The notes under the pieces were generated by a model that searched no databases, was not told the origin of the DNA, and was given only the letters and a program-made list of their open reading frames with translations. Positions 63,931 through 64,000 of a stretch of DNA of 64,000 nt are shown in pieces. This DNA is from Candidatus Microthrix subdominans. Lineage in GTDB: Bacteria; Actinomycetota; Acidimicrobiia; Acidimicrobiales; Microtrichaceae. The position numbers and the translations under genes are program-made. The stretch is taken from the NCBI GenBank assembly GCA_016719385.1, contig JADJZA010000001.1, forward strand, positions 1,054,001 through 1,118,000, read 5' to 3'. The first letter of the stretch is position 1; each line of letters begins with the position of its first letter.

Positions 63931-64000
63931 ATGAGCGACGAGCTCTTTTCGGTCAGCGGTAAGACGGCGTTGATCACCGGTGGGTCGCGGGGCATCGGCG
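63931..64000 (+). CDS. SDR-family oxidoreductase, N-terminal fragment
   Basis: ATG 63931 with GGGGGAGAC just upstream; the 23 visible residues, MSDELFSVSGKTALITGGSR then GIG, are the Rossmann TGxxxGIG start of a classical short-chain dehydrogenase. The rest lies beyond the window. Confidence 0.85.
   Translation, partial: MSDELFSVSGKTALITGGSRGIG

Overview
The window reads as a high-GC actinobacterial chromosome, most likely class Acidimicrobiia (a Microthrix/Ilumatobacter-like lineage). This is an inference from gene content and order (tig-clpP-clpX-folC-ndk-mreBCD-PBP2-rodA, then rne-rplU-rpmA, secA-prfB-ftsEX, Mec next to CysM). No rRNA is present to fix the taxonomy. Two domains are visible. 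Positions 1 to about 17.7 kb form a lower-GC accessory region that looks like part of an integrated conjugative element carrying a peptide-antibiotic cluster and defence-type genes. From about 18 kb to 64 kb the sequence is core chromosome.

Accessory region: 1-2.9 kb is a minus-strand conjugation module (VirD4/TraG-type coupling ATPase plus small membrane and helical proteins) with repeats and palindromes at both ends. 5.0-8.4 kb is the highlight, a complete epipeptide locus in the same order as Bacillus subtilis yydFGHIJ/epeXEPAB: a 52-residue precursor ending DDLWYFIKKKGNWIAGSG, a radical SAM epimerase, an M50 protease, and the ATPase and permease of an ABC exporter/immunity pump. A second small Cys-containing peptide gene lies just downstream. 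9.7-17.7 kb holds defence-like genes: an SOS-box-controlled HEPN-like protein, an AlbA_2/Schlafen protein, an XRE regulator, a frame-disrupted membrane sensor with a decayed second copy at 8.8-9.07 kb, a PD-(D/E)XK-type nuclease and a Shedu (DUF4263) nuclease whose catalytic motif is out of frame.

Core region: after a frameshifted flavodoxin and an HTTM/DUF5819-like pair come an acyl-CoA dehydrogenase, argJ and tRNA-Gly/tRNA-Pro. Next are the proteostasis block (tig, clpP, clpX), folC, ndk, and the rod-elongation block (mreB, mreC, mreD, PBP2, rodA). The TIGR03960/TIGR03936 pair, RNase E/G, L21, L27, comF, secA, prfB, ftsE and ftsX follow. A block of DUF2207, MerR, an SDR epimerase and a 2OG oxygenase separates ftsX from the minus-strand ssrA/smpB pair. 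The right end has Mec-CysM, pirin, hemolysin III, a CAP lipoprotein, a two-subunit B12 mutase with isobutyryl-CoA-mutase-type active-site residues, a HAD phosphatase, galE, an EamA transporter and the start of an SDR gene.

Caution: single-base frame disruptions, mostly in short homopolymers, cluster between 14.1 and 20.0 kb in both accessory and core genes, while about 35 genes from 20.5 to 63.6 kb are intact. Either this stretch is of poorer sequence quality or it is decaying.
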